Positions 17,449 through 26,613 of a stretch of DNA of 64,000 bases are shown piece by piece. Numbering within the stretch: position 1 is the stretch's first letter; the number at the start of each line of letters is the position of its first letter. The notes under the pieces are model-generated. The model saw only the letters and a program-made list of their open reading frames with translations, was not told the origin of the DNA and did not search any database. A program made the position numbers and the translations under genes. The DNA is from Deltaproteobacteria bacterium (GTDB taxonomy: Bacteria > Myxococcota_A > Polyangia > Polyangiales > Sandaracinaceae): assembly GCA_017303575.1 (NCBI GenBank), contig JAFLCL010000004.1, positions 1 to 64,000 on the forward strand. The letters run 5' to 3'.

Positions 17449-19902
17449 CCCGAACGAGCACGTCATGAACGCCTCGCTCTCCAGCGAATTGTTGTCCTCG
17501 AGACACTCGTTGTACTCGGAGCCGCCCATGCCGTCGGAGTCGACGGTGGCCTCGACGGTGAACGTCTCGAAGTCGAACACGCCACCTGCCGGTGCGTAGA
17601 CGAACGTCAACGTCTCGCTGCGGCCCGGCAGGATCAGCGTCGTGGTGCGCATCACGCCGAGCGACTCGCGCATGCCGCCGAGGGGCGTGGCGAACGCGAT
17701 CACGGGCACACCGGGCGCGACACCGAGCGCGCCGCGGTTGGTGATCGTGACGGCGATGCGCGCGCTCGCCGGCGTGGGGTTGCACATCGCGAGCGTGATC
17801 GCGCTGACCACGAGATCCGGCGCGTCGAAGAGGCCCGCCGGCTGCACGTTCTGACGGAAGTGGTTGTAGCGAGGGTTGCTCCAGTTCGGCTCTTCGTCGG
17901 CCGGCACCTGCGCGTCCTCGGTGATGTTGGTCACGTGGTAGGCGTGCTGGTTCCAGATGCGGCGCGTGCGCACCCAGTTGTTGCCGCTGTCGGTCCACAC
18001 AGCGAGCCCGTCGGGCGTGGTCTCGTCGCCGGGCGCCTCGGGCACGAGCACCTCGCTCTTTCCGTCGTTGTCGACATCGACCACGATCGGCATCTCGAGG
18101 CGCGTGTTCGAGCGATGCATCGCGTCGTCGAACAGCACCGTTCCGTCGATGCCGCTGAAGATGCGGAAGTTGCGCTCGTCCGCGTAGACGACCTCGGCGC
18201 GACCGTCGCCGTCGAAGTCGAAGACGCTCGAGCCCGTCGAGCGCGAGCTGCAGTCGGTGTTGGTCACCTGCCAGCGCACGTTCTCCGACGCGCAGCCCGC
18301 GGGCAGCGGCGATCCCGTGCAGTCGAGATCGAACACGACGTAGTAGTTCGCGCTCGCGACGCCGATCTCCGCGCGACCATCGCCGTCGAAGTCCGCGACG
18401 GTCGGAGGGCCACCCTCGTTGTTCGCGCACCCCGCGACGGGGATCGCGATGCGGGCCTTCAGCGTGCCGTCGTGCTCGAGCACGAAGACCTCGCCGCGTC
18501 GCACGATGACGACCTCGCCCTCGGGATCGTCGTCGAAGTCGCCCACGGCGTTGTAGCCGTCGCACGTGACCGATCCGCCGCACGCGGAGTTGTCGGTGGT
18601 GTAGGTGTACGTCCACTCGAGCGCGCCGGTCGGCCCGTCGTACACAGTGTTGCCCGCGATCACCTCGGGCGTGCCGTCGAGATCGAGATCCGCGACGGTC
18701 GAGGTGGGGCCGAGGAACGCGTTGTTGCCGACGCCCACGCCCATGCCCGCGGTGACGTTACCGTCCCAGCGCACGCTGCCATCGAGCCCGTTCAAGACGA
18801 CGTTGCCGACGATCACCTCCGCCTGACCGTCGCCGTCGAGATCCGCGAGCGAAGGCGCCGCGCCCGAGCCGTTGTAGCGGCCCGCAGCGAGGTGCATCGT
18901 CTGATGCCACATGGTCGTCCACGCCGAGCCATCGGCCGCCGTGCGACGGAACGCGATCGTGCCGCCGTTCTGGATCGTCGCGACGATCTCGGGCGCACGC
19001 TCGGTCGTCATCGACGCGGGGTGGAGGTTGCCGATCGCGAGGCCCGTGGAGTTGTCGAGGAACGGCGTGTCGATGGACGCGATCGTCGTCATCGTGCCGT
19101 CGTCGTTGCAGCGGCCGTCGATGATCCGCAGCGTGCCGCGCGGTGTGCAGCAGCCATCGGTCGGGCGATCGAACGACACGAGCGCGATGTCGGGCACGTC
19201 GAGCGTGTTCGTCTCGCCATCGGCGTTGTCGTCGGTGAGGTTCGCGACGGCGGGCGTCATGACGACGTCGTCGGACGTGGGTCGCGAGCCCGCGGGCGGT
19301 GCCCAACGACACGCAACGGCGGGCGCGAAGTCACCCACGGGCGGGCGGTACTCGCACACCTCGACGGCGCTGCGTGGTGCGCATCGACCGAGCGTGGGCT
19401 CGCAGATCTCGTCGAGGTCGCACTCCTCGGTGAACGTGCAGGTGGGGCCGAGATCGACGCAGGCGTCGCGCAGACACGCCTGATCGGCGGTGCAGCAGAG
19501 CGCGCCGTCGGCGCCGCAGCGCTGCGCCTCGTCAGTGCACTCGATCACGCAGCGATCGGCCAGACACTCTCCCCCCGCGTCGCAGCACATCGAGCCGCAC
19601 TGGAGCGGCGCCGCACAGTCGAGCTCGCAGATGCCGGCGTTGCAGACCTGATCGTCGTTGCAGCACGTGATGCCGCAGCGCGTGCGCGAGTCGCTGCAGG
19701 TGTTGGCGTCGTCACCGCTGCCGGGGCCACCGTCCACGCCGGGACCAGCATCGACGCGCGGAACGCAGAGACGATCGATGCACTGCATGGCGGCGGGACA
19801 GTCGGCGCTCGAGGCGCACGACCGAACCGGATCGCCGCCGCAGTCACATCCCGACACCGCGACGACGAACAAGGAGAAGGTGAGAGCGAAGAGCGTCCGC
19901 AT
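17446..19902 (-). CDS. FG-GAP / CARDB lipoprotein with Cys-rich N-terminus
   Basis: 818 residues. Lipobox VAVSGC. Residues ~25-180 hold many Cys pairs (CGITCCNDDQVC, CGSMCCDAGGEC, CDLDEIC), a knotted stalk-like region. Residues ~220-640 hold repeated Asp-rich FG-GAP/VCBS loops (LADLDGDGQAEVIV, VADLDLDGTPEVIA, VFDFDGDGRAEVVY, VVDVDNDGKSEVLV). Residues ~680-800 resemble CARDB (APDLVVSAI, VTITNRG, VPVIAF), an adhesion-type fold. It is probably a calcium-binding cell-surface protein. The TAGTCT hexamer 6 nt before the ATG fixes the start. Confidence 0.87.
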   Translation of the reverse strand: MRTLFALTFSLFVVAVSGCDCGGDPVRSCASSADCPAAMQCIDRLCVPRVDAGPGVDGGPGSGDDANTCSDSRTRCGITCCNDDQVCNAGICELDCAAPLQCGSMCCDAGGECLADRCVIECTDEAQRCGADGALCCTADQACLRDACVDLGPTCTFTEECDLDEICEPTLGRCAPRSAVEVCEYRPPVGDFAPAVACRWAPPAGSRPTSDDVVMTPAVANLTDDNADGETNTLDVPDIALVSFDRPTDGCCTPRGTLRIIDGRCNDDGTMTTIASIDTPFLDNSTGLAIGNLHPASMTTERAPEIVATIQNGGTIAFRRTAADGSAWTTMWHQTMHLAAGRYNGSGAAPSLADLDGDGQAEVIVGNVVLNGLDGSVRWDGNVTAGMGVGVGNNAFLGPTSTVADLDLDGTPEVIAGNTVYDGPTGALEWTYTYTTDNSACGGSVTCDGYNAVGDFDDDPEGEVVIVRRGEVFVLEHDGTLKARIAIPVAGCANNEGGPPTVADFDGDGRAEIGVASANYYVVFDLDCTGSPLPAGCASENVRWQVTNTDCSSRSTGSSVFDFDGDGRAEVVYADERNFRIFSGIDGTVLFDDAMHRSNTRLEMPIVVDVDNDGKSEVLVPEAPGDETTPDGLAVWTDSGNNWVRTRRIWNQHAYHVTNITEDAQVPADEEPNWSNPRYNHFRQNVQPAGLFDAPDLVVSAITLAMCNPTPASARIAVTITNRGALGVAPGVPVIAFATPLGGMRESLGVMRTTTLILPGRSETLTFVYAPAGGVFDFETFTVEATVDSDGMGGSEYNECLEDNNSLESEAFMTCSFG

Positions 19903-19908
19903 GCACGC

Positions 19909-19914
19909 AGACTA
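19909..19914 (-). promoter_or_regulatory. -10-like hexamer TAGTCT, leaderless start
   Basis: On the minus strand TAGTCT is 6 nt before the ATG at 19902. Confidence 0.55.
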
Positions 19915-19925
19915 CCGGAGTCGGC

Positions 19926-20708
19926 TCAGAACCGGAGGCGTGGTCCGGTCGGGCCCAGCTCGAGCCTCGCGGCTTCGTCGGAGGGGGACTCGTCGGTCGT
20001 CAGCGCGAGGACGACGCCTGCCGCGACCAACACGAGACCGACGGAGAGGCTCACGTCGGCGGCGATCGAGAGCGCTTCGAGCGACGAGACGTCGCCGCGC
20101 GAGCAGCTCGTGCCACAACGATCAGCGAGCGACGCATCCTCGGCGAGCGCGAGACCGCCGAGCACACCGAAGGTCACGAGGGCGACGCCTCCCACACCCA
20201 GCGTGATCCACGACGCGAGGTGGGGCGTGCGCCCTGGAGCGGCTGGCGAGACTGCGTTCACGCCCGCGTCGCTCGCATCGACCACCACGGGAGGTTGGCT
20301 CGCGTCGTCGGACGGCCCGGCGGAGGAAGTCGTCGAGCTCGCCTCCGCGCGCGCGCGCAAGCGGAGCGCACGCTCCCGAATCGCCGCCGCGTCCTCGGGG
20401 TTCGTCGCGACCACGTACGCTTCGAGCTGATCCGCTGCTTCCGTGAGCCGTCCCAGGCGCTCGAGACACGCGCCGATGTTGTAGAGCAACGCCGGGCGTC
20501 CGCTCATCTCGTGCGCGATCTGAAGCTCCCGGAGCGCGCCCTCGTAGTCGCCGCGCTCGAAGTAGTCCGTACCGGCCTGGAAGTGGATGCGCGCGCGGTC
20601 GTCGAGATCGGAGGGACGTGCGCTGGCCGCGTCCTGCGCGGTCACGACCGAGGCATGCGCGAACGCGAGGATCGCGAGCGCGAAGATCCATGAGCACACA
20701 CGATTCAC
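19926..20708 (-). CDS. TPR-containing exported membrane protein
   Basis: About 260 residues. A signal peptide (FALAILAFAHASVVTAQD) is followed by tetratricopeptide-like helices (HFQAGTDYFERGDYEGALREL, ALLYNIGACLERLGRLTEA) to about residue 105, a low-complexity Ser/Thr/Asp linker, and two transmembrane helices. The same plan is seen in the gene at 39354. The GTG start overlaps the upstream RCC1 stop as GTGA and has AGGAG just upstream, so the pair is translationally coupled. It may scaffold or transmit information for the RCC1 lipoprotein; this is inferred. Confidence 0.75.
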   Translation of the reverse strand: MNRVCSWIFALAILAFAHASVVTAQDAASARPSDLDDRARIHFQAGTDYFERGDYEGALRELQIAHEMSGRPALLYNIGACLERLGRLTEAADQLEAYVVATNPEDAAAIRERALRLRARAEASSTTSSAGPSDDASQPPVVVDASDAGVNAVSPAAPGRTPHLASWITLGVGGVALVTFGVLGGLALAEDASLADRCGTSCSRGDVSSLEALSIAADVSLSVGLVLVAAGVVLALTTDESPSDEAARLELGPTGPRLRF

Positions 20709-22435
20709 GGCAACACTCCTCGCGCGTCCTCGACGCGTGCGATGGGAGGCAAGAGCCCGCACTGACCGCCGACGTCCGAGCCCCAGCACAGGACCACGCC
20801 ACCACCCGTGATCGCGCAGGCGTGGCCGCCGAGACCGGGGCTCGCGTTCGTGTACCCGAGCGCGAGCTCCAACGACGCGAGCGTGGCCGGCCCGGCGCGC
20901 GGGTAGGCCAGCGTCGGGGACGACGACACGGTCGCAGCCATCGAGCGGACCATCGGGCCGAACTCGCCGGCCGTCTGTCGGCCCCAGCAGGTGATCTGGC
21001 CCGTGGGGTTGCGCGCGCACATGCCGTGCGGCGAGGCCGCCAGGCTGGAGAAGGGATGCCGAGTCGCGTCAGGCGTCGGGGTGAAGATGCCGGTCGCTGC
21101 GACGGGCTGACCGATCGTCACCCCGTCCGCCTGCGAGCCCCAGCAGTAGACATCGGGGCTCGAGCCACCCGTGTTCGCGCACGCGGCGAACTGGCTCGTG
21201 GCGAGGCCGCGGAACGCGACACCGCCCGGCGTCGAGACCTGAGCTGGCGTCGGGTCCACGGATGCGCTCACTCCGCCGCGACCCAGCTGCCCCACGTCGT
21301 TCGCTCCCCAGCACCACACGCTGTCGTCGTCGAGTCGGGCGCAGGTGAAGTTGGTGGCGACCGCCACTTCGACCGCGCGGCGGCCCACCGGCAGCATTAC
21401 CGAGGAGAGCTCGAGGAAGGGTCCGACACCATCGGCCAACGAACGACCGATCTGACCCGTCACTGTGCTCCCATTGCCGTTGCGGCCAGCGCACTGGACT
21501 CCACCGGCGGACGTCACCACGCACACGTGGTTGGTCCCGCACGCGACCGCGCTCGCGTCGACGGCGCGCGTCCAAGGCATGCCCGCGGCCGAAGGCGCGC
21601 CCGTGCCCTCGCAGACGACGTGCGTGGCCGTCGCCACACACGTGCCCGCGTCGTAGGCGCAGAGATCACGCACGCCCGAGATCGAGCTGCGGCGCGGGGC
21701 CACGGGATTCGCGGGCGTGGCGACCGAGATGCCCGGGAGCTGCTCGGAGCTGTCGAGCCCCCAGCACCAGAGGTCGCCGGAGACCGCGAGCGTCACGCAG
21801 CTGTGGTAGCCGCCGGCGGCCACGAGCGCGGGCATGTCGCACGTGGTGATGGATCCATCGACCACGCATCGGCCCCACTCGCACGCGGTGTTCACCGACA
21901 TCTCGGCCTGGTCGGGAACCCCGTCGCAGTCTGCGTCGATGCCATCGCAGGTGGTGTCCACCGCGAGGCAAGTGAAGGCGTCGTTCGGGACGAAAGCGTC
22001 CAGAGGCGCGAACGCATCGGAGGGTGCGGGGGCGTCAGCGACGGTGAACGCATCGGCCACGAACGCATCCGAAGCCTCGAACGCGTCGGTGCTCGCGAAC
22101 GCGTCGAGACCGCCGTCGCCGCCCGCGAACGCATCGGTGGCACCGATCGCATCGGTTTCGAGGGAGACGTCGTGCGCCGCGAACGCGTCGTCACCCACGA
22201 ACGCGTCGTCACCGGCGAAGGCGTCGTCTTCGACCGTGTGGGCGTCGAGCCCGAGGCTCGCGTCCCGAGGAGCATCATCAGACGCGTCGGCTGCGCTCGC
22301 ATCCGCGGCGACCGCGTCGAGCGCTGAGCCTGCATCATGCTCCTCGCCGACCCGTCGGGACGACGGGACCACGAGTGTGCATCCGCCGAGGAAGAGGCAG
22401 GTCAGCCAACGAAGAGAGGCGGTTCGATGGATCAT
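20705..22435 (-). CDS. RCC1-repeat lipoprotein with DAF-repeat linker
   Basis: 576 residues. Lipobox FLGGC. Residues ~35-160 form an Asp/Ala/Phe-rich linker in which DAF recurs about every five to ten residues (DDAFAGDDAFVGDDAF). A Cys-bearing segment (CDGIDADCDGVPD) follows, then RCC1-type blades with the recurring pattern C-x-W-G/C-x-G (HSCVTLAVSGDLWCWG, FTCARLDDDSVWCWG, GGGVVLCWG). It is probably a surface propeller on a flexible stalk. The linker is highly periodic. Operon with the TPR protein downstream. Confidence 0.85.
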   Translation of the reverse strand: MIHRTASLRWLTCLFLGGCTLVVPSSRRVGEEHDAGSALDAVAADASAADASDDAPRDASLGLDAHTVEDDAFAGDDAFVGDDAFAAHDVSLETDAIGATDAFAGGDGGLDAFASTDAFEASDAFVADAFTVADAPAPSDAFAPLDAFVPNDAFTCLAVDTTCDGIDADCDGVPDQAEMSVNTACEWGRCVVDGSITTCDMPALVAAGGYHSCVTLAVSGDLWCWGLDSSEQLPGISVATPANPVAPRRSSISGVRDLCAYDAGTCVATATHVVCEGTGAPSAAGMPWTRAVDASAVACGTNHVCVVTSAGGVQCAGRNGNGSTVTGQIGRSLADGVGPFLELSSVMLPVGRRAVEVAVATNFTCARLDDDSVWCWGANDVGQLGRGGVSASVDPTPAQVSTPGGVAFRGLATSQFAACANTGGSSPDVYCWGSQADGVTIGQPVAATGIFTPTPDATRHPFSSLAASPHGMCARNPTGQITCWGRQTAGEFGPMVRSMAATVSSSPTLAYPRAGPATLASLELALGYTNASPGLGGHACAITGGGVVLCWGSDVGGQCGLLPPIARVEDARGVLP

Positions 22436-22534
22436 CGTGCAGTCCCCGAAAGAGGACCGGAGTGTTGCATGAAGCGACCATCACACGCCTGAAATCACCG
22501 GAATTGGCGCCCGCGCACACACCGACCCAGCGTG

Positions 22535-22540
22535 TACGCT
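22535..22540 (+). promoter_or_regulatory. -10-like hexamer TACGCT, leaderless start
   Basis: TACGCT is 6 nt before the GTG at 22547. An earlier in-frame GTG at 22532 lies upstream of the hexamer and is therefore rejected. Confidence 0.5.
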
Positions 22541-22546
22541 CGACCC

Positions 22547-23716
22547 GTGCCCAACGTGGCGGCTTCGCCTCTCTTTCGACTCGATCGCCCTCTGCGTGTC
22601 ACGCCCGCGTTCGAGCTGCATCGCGCGCTGACCGACGATGGCCCCGCGGTGCTGGTGCGAGCGAGCACACCGAGCGATGCCAGCGATGAAGCGCTCGACC
22701 GGCTCGCGCGCGGGCACGAAGCGGTGAGACACCCGCGTGTCCCTCGCGCGAGAGCGATCACGATCGAGGGCGGCCGTCGCGCCGTCCTCCTCGCGTGCGA
22801 CGTCGACCACGACGGCATCCTCGTCGTGCGTCGCCTCGCCGCCAGCGGGAAGAAGCTCCCTTGGGCAGCGGGCGATTGGTTCATCGACGCGCTGCGCGAC
22901 GCCTTGCTCGGTGCGCACCGCGCGACGCTCGAGGGCGCGCCTGTCGTGCTCGGGCGCCTCGGCTTCGGCAACGTGCTCTTCTCCACGACGGGCGCGTTCT
23001 TCGTCGTGGGCTTCGGCGCCAACGCGCCGCTCGACAACGAGCACGGCGCGCTCGTGACCGCCGATCCGGTCTTCTGCGCACCCGAGATCGCAGCGGGCGG
23101 CGTGGCCACTCCGTCCTCCGATCTCGTCGCGACGTTGATGCTCAAGCGCTCGCTCGCGCCGCTCGTCGATCTCCCGGGCCCGCTCTCGCGCGCGCTGCGC
23201 GGAGAGATCGACGACGAGTCGGTTGCCGTGCTCGAGCTCGCGACCTGGTTCGACAGCGAGGTCGTCGCGCAGGTCCCACCGCGACGGCCTCCGATCGACG
23301 AGGTGCTCGCCGCGATCGCTCGCTTCCGCGACCTCCTCGACGTCGGCCTCGATCGCGACGGCTTCGAGTCGCGCATCGCGCAGGAGCTCGATGGGTCGCG
23401 CCCCATGCGGACGCTGCGCACCCTCGCGATTGATCCGCTCGATCACGAGCTCTCGATCGACGACGGTCCACGCGTGCGTGTCGGCCCCGCGCTCTTCCGC
23501 GTGCTCCACCGCGTCGCGCGCGATCGTGCGGGCGCCTCGACACACGATCTCCTCGAGGCGGGCTGGCCCGGCGAGAGCCCCGTCGGCGGCTCCGGTGAAG
23601 GCCGCGTCTACGCAGCGATCAAGCGCCTGAGGCAGCTCGGCCTGACGGAGATGATCGAGCACACGGGCGGCCAGTACCGCATCGCATCGACCGTCCGCGT
23701 AGCCGTCGCGAGCTGA
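22547..23716 (+). CDS. Protein with C-terminal winged-helix (OmpR-like) domain, pseudokinase-like body
   Basis: About 389 residues. The last ~100 residues (IDPLDHELSIDDGPRVRVG, then HDLLEAGWPGE, GRVYAAIKRLRQLGL, GGQYRIA) form a winged helix of the OmpR/PhoB type with a C-terminal hairpin, so DNA binding is likely. The first ~250 residues keep the general layout of a kinase-like fold (LGRLGFGNVLF, CAPEIAAGG resembling an APE motif) but lack HRD and DFG, so activity is doubtful. I do not recognise the family by name. It stands alone, divergent from the RCC1/TPR operon, and could be its regulator; this is speculative. Confidence 0.6.
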   Translation: MPNVAASPLFRLDRPLRVTPAFELHRALTDDGPAVLVRASTPSDASDEALDRLARGHEAVRHPRVPRARAITIEGGRRAVLLACDVDHDGILVVRRLAASGKKLPWAAGDWFIDALRDALLGAHRATLEGAPVVLGRLGFGNVLFSTTGAFFVVGFGANAPLDNEHGALVTADPVFCAPEIAAGGVATPSSDLVATLMLKRSLAPLVDLPGPLSRALRGEIDDESVAVLELATWFDSEVVAQVPPRRPPIDEVLAAIARFRDLLDVGLDRDGFESRIAQELDGSRPMRTLRTLAIDPLDHELSIDDGPRVRVGPALFRVLHRVARDRAGASTHDLLEAGWPGESPVGGSGEGRVYAAIKRLRQLGLTEMIEHTGGQYRIASTVRVAVAS

Positions 23717-23720
23717 GCGC

Positions 23721-24521
23721 TCACTCGCCGTGGAATTCGGGCTTGCGCTTCTCGTTGTAGGCGCCGATGCCCTCGCCTGCGTCGATGCTGTCGAAGAGGC
23801 GCTGCTGGAGCTCGCGCTCGAGCGAGAGGCCCTGCTCGATCGACATCTCCGCGCCCGTCTGCACGGCGCGCTTGATGTGGCCCACGGCCATCGACGCGCG
23901 GTGCGGCGGACAGAAGCCGCGCGCGTACTCGGCGATCTTCTCGAAGAAGCCTTCCTTGTCCCACACCTGGTTCACGACGCCGAAGGCCTTGGCCTCGTCC
24001 GCGTCGAACGTGCGGCCCTCGGCCATGAGCTCGATCGCCTTGGACTTGCCCACGAGGCGCGCGAGACGCTGCGTGCCGCCGGTGCCGGGGAGCACGCCGA
24101 GGTTCACCTCGGGCAGACCCAGCTTGCCGGTGCCGCGCGCCGCGATGCGCAGATCGGCAGCCATCGCCACCTCGAGGCCACCGCCCACGCAGTGCCCGTG
24201 GATCGCGGCGATCACGAGCTTCGGCGTCTGCTCGAGGCGGAGCAGCGTCTCGTTCGCGTGCAGGCAGAACATGTACTTGAACCGCGTGGAGACGCGGCCG
24301 AGCATCGCGATGTCGGCGCCCGCGCAGAAGAACTTCTCGCCCGATCCGCGCACCACGATCACGTGCACGTTCTCGTCGAAGCGCGCGGCGAGGATCGCAT
24401 CGTCGAGGTCGCGCATCATCTCGTGCGAGTACGCGTTGGCGGGCGCGTTGAAGAGCTCGATCGTCGCGACGCCGTGCTCGTCCTTGCCGAAACGGACGAG
24501 GCCGTTCTTCATCGTCTCCAT
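23721..24521 (-). CDS. Enoyl-CoA hydratase/isomerase family protein
   Basis: 266 residues, the usual crotonase length. CoA/oxyanion motifs are present: FFCAGADIAML (~residues 63-73), HGHCVGGGLEVAMAADLRIA (~110-129), and LPEVNLGVLPGTGGTQRL with the catalytic glutamate region. It probably hydrates or isomerises a 2-enoyl-CoA in fatty-acid breakdown. There are no beta-oxidation partners next to it. A GGAGGA ribosome site lies 6-7 nt before the ATG. Confidence 0.9.
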   Translation of the reverse strand: METMKNGLVRFGKDEHGVATIELFNAPANAYSHEMMRDLDDAILAARFDENVHVIVVRGSGEKFFCAGADIAMLGRVSTRFKYMFCLHANETLLRLEQTPKLVIAAIHGHCVGGGLEVAMAADLRIAARGTGKLGLPEVNLGVLPGTGGTQRLARLVGKSKAIELMAEGRTFDADEAKAFGVVNQVWDKEGFFEKIAEYARGFCPPHRASMAVGHIKRAVQTGAEMSIEQGLSLERELQQRLFDSIDAGEGIGAYNEKRKPEFHGE

Positions 24522-24662
24522 GTCGTTCCTCCGAAGGGCGCGAGCAGTAGCACGCGAGGCCGACGCGCCGTGACGACGCGTCGCAGCCGTGGCGCAACCC
24601 GCGTCGTTTGCGCGAGAGAACGCACGCGTTCAGGCGGGCATGCGTCCTGCTGTGCGGCGCGC

Positions 24663-25109
24663 ATGCGCTGCTCGCTGCTCCTCCTTCCTCTCCTGCTCGT
24701 CGCGTGTGGTCAGGCCTCGATGTCGGCCGACGCGGGCAGTGACGCACCCTCGCCCTGCCCGGCCTATCCGCCTTCGATCGGCGAGCCCTGCGCCGCGGGC
24801 GCTCGCTGTCACTGGCTCCGGTGCGACGACGAGGGCGCAGTGACGGCGCTGTGCACCGCGGGCGGCACGTGGGACGTGTCGGCCAGGCCGTGCCCCATCG
24901 ACTGCATGGGGACGACCTGCGCGCCGGGTCAGATCTGCGCGATCTTCCAGAGCGGGTCGCAGAGCTTCCAGTGCGTGGACGATCCCTGCGACGGCTCCGC
25001 GCTCGAGTCGTGCCTGTGCGAGGTGTGCCCTGGCGGCGAGCCCTCGCGCTGCAGCAGGAGCGCCTTCACCGTCACCTGCAACACGTGCTTCGCAGACATC
25101 TGCGCGTAG
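24663..25109 (+). CDS. Small Cys-rich lipoprotein
   Basis: 148 residues. Lipobox LLLVAC after a strongly hydrophobic N-terminus, short Asp/Ala linker, then about 16 cysteines in the mature part (CPIDCMGTTCAPGQIC, CLCEVCPGG, CNTCFADIC). The cysteines point to a disulfide-rich secreted fold. No family recognised. It is flanked by minus-strand genes on both sides, so it is a single-gene unit. Confidence 0.65.
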   Translation: MRCSLLLLPLLLVACGQASMSADAGSDAPSPCPAYPPSIGEPCAAGARCHWLRCDDEGAVTALCTAGGTWDVSARPCPIDCMGTTCAPGQICAIFQSGSQSFQCVDDPCDGSALESCLCEVCPGGEPSRCSRSAFTVTCNTCFADICA

Positions 25110-25121
25110 CAGCGCGTCTCG

Positions 25122-26561
25122 TCAGTCGCAGCGACACGACCGATCGCACTCGTAGCCGTACGACGACGCGTCCACTCGCACGCGCGCCGTACGCGACCCG
25201 GCGGGAGGGACCTCGATCACTTGCTCGACATCGGACGCGCACGGCCGGCGCGTGGCCCGCACGATCTCTTCGCCGGGCACTCCCACGAGGATCGGCCCGT
25301 CGACCTCGACCCGCGCACGGAAGCGACCGCGCGCGTCCGTTCGTACGCGCACACCGCCCACGATCACGCGCACGCCCGCGCGCGGACGACGGTTCGCGTA
25401 GAGCACGCCGACGATCGTGATCGGCCGCGGGGCGACGGTCGTCGCGAGCGAGCGGGCCTCGAGCGCGCCGCTCGCGTCGACGCGCACGAGCACGTCACCC
25501 ACACCGGACACGCCGCGCGCGACGCGCACGCGCGGACGAGGACGATAGAGATGACGCGCGACGGGTGCCCCTACGGAGACACGCGATCGCACCGTGCCGG
25601 CCGTGAGGTCGATCGTGGTCGCGACTCCATCCGAATCGACGAGCACCACATGGCCGCTCGCCTCGTGCAGCCATGCGCTCGCGGAGACACCGCGTAGCGA
25701 GACGACGTGACCGTCGCGGGCGATGGCGGTCGCGCCCTGCGCGTCGAGCACGACGAGGTGGCTGCCCGTGTCGACGGCAGCGCAGTAGTCCGTGCACGCG
25801 CGCGTCGCGATCACGCGGCCACCATTCGCGTCGAAGGTCTGGAGGCTCCCGCCGATCGTCACGATCGCCCCGCCCGACCACAGGATCCCGGCGCCGCCGT
25901 AGTCCATCGGCTGCGTCACCCGCGCGGTCTCTACACCGTTGGCCGCCCACGCGATCACGGTGCCGTCGAAGTCCCACGCGGCGACACGTCCGTCGTCGTT
26001 CAAGGCCACGTGCCCGCCCGTGGGCCACGGCCGCAAGGGAGCGCGCCAGAGCTCGCGACCGCTCGCCGCGTCGAGCACGTGGAGCCCCGAGGCGTCGCTC
26101 CACACGACGCGGGTGTCGCTCACCTCGAGCGCACCCTCGAGCAAGACGATCGACGACACGGGCGCGCGCCAGAGCTCGCGGCCATCGGGGATGGAGATCG
26201 CCGCGAGCGTCTGCGGATCGAGGAACGTGATCACGCGATCGGCCGAGAGACGCGGGCTCATCGCGAGGTCGTAGCTCTCCATCACCGTGCGCGTGCCTCC
26301 CGCGGGCAGCGTCATCCCCGGCGTGCGCAGCACCTCGCGACCATCGCGCGCGTCGAGCACCAGGATCTCCTGCGAGCTGAGATCGCGATCACGCTCGAGC
26401 GCGATCCACTGCGCGCTCACGTCGGCGAGACGGAACGTGAAGGGTGCAGGCTCGGCGACGGCGCGCGTGTAGACGATCGAGGGCGTCTGCGCCTCGGCCG
26501 CACCCGAGGCGAGCGAGCCGACGACGATCACGAGACCGAGGAGGCGAGCGATCACGCCCAT
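25122..26561 (-). CDS. Exported PQQ-like beta-propeller protein
   Basis: About 479 residues. A signal peptide ends near AAEAQT. The body repeats the blade pattern of PQQ-like propellers: LDARDGREVLR, IPDGRELWRAP, LDAASGRELWRAP, then VAAWDFDGTVIAW. The C-terminal ~110 residues have a carboxypeptidase-regulatory-like beta domain (YANRRPRAGVRVIVGG ... TDARGRFRARVEV) and Cys residues. No lipobox is seen, so it is periplasmic or secreted. The ATG at 26561 starts the signal peptide; the frame extends further without one. Confidence 0.75.
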   Translation of the reverse strand: MGVIARLLGLVIVVGSLASGAAEAQTPSIVYTRAVAEPAPFTFRLADVSAQWIALERDRDLSSQEILVLDARDGREVLRTPGMTLPAGGTRTVMESYDLAMSPRLSADRVITFLDPQTLAAISIPDGRELWRAPVSSIVLLEGALEVSDTRVVWSDASGLHVLDAASGRELWRAPLRPWPTGGHVALNDDGRVAAWDFDGTVIAWAANGVETARVTQPMDYGGAGILWSGGAIVTIGGSLQTFDANGGRVIATRACTDYCAAVDTGSHLVVLDAQGATAIARDGHVVSLRGVSASAWLHEASGHVVLVDSDGVATTIDLTAGTVRSRVSVGAPVARHLYRPRPRVRVARGVSGVGDVLVRVDASGALEARSLATTVAPRPITIVGVLYANRRPRAGVRVIVGGVRVRTDARGRFRARVEVDGPILVGVPGEEIVRATRRPCASDVEQVIEVPPAGSRTARVRVDASSYGYECDRSCRCD

Positions 26562-26613
26562 CGAACGAGCGTGCCACGGCGTTCTCGTCCCCCGTCTCAC
26601 GCAGATCACACGA

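Noticed and set aside
20800..22330. Plus-strand open frames over the RCC1 gene
   Set aside because: Arg/His/Ala-rich shadows; the minus-strand frame has lipobox, RCC1 blades and a coupled downstream gene.
22532..22546. Earlier GTG start (22532) for the winged-helix protein
   Set aside because: It lies upstream of the -10-like hexamer, so it would not be in a leaderless transcript; the GTG at 22547 fits the pattern.
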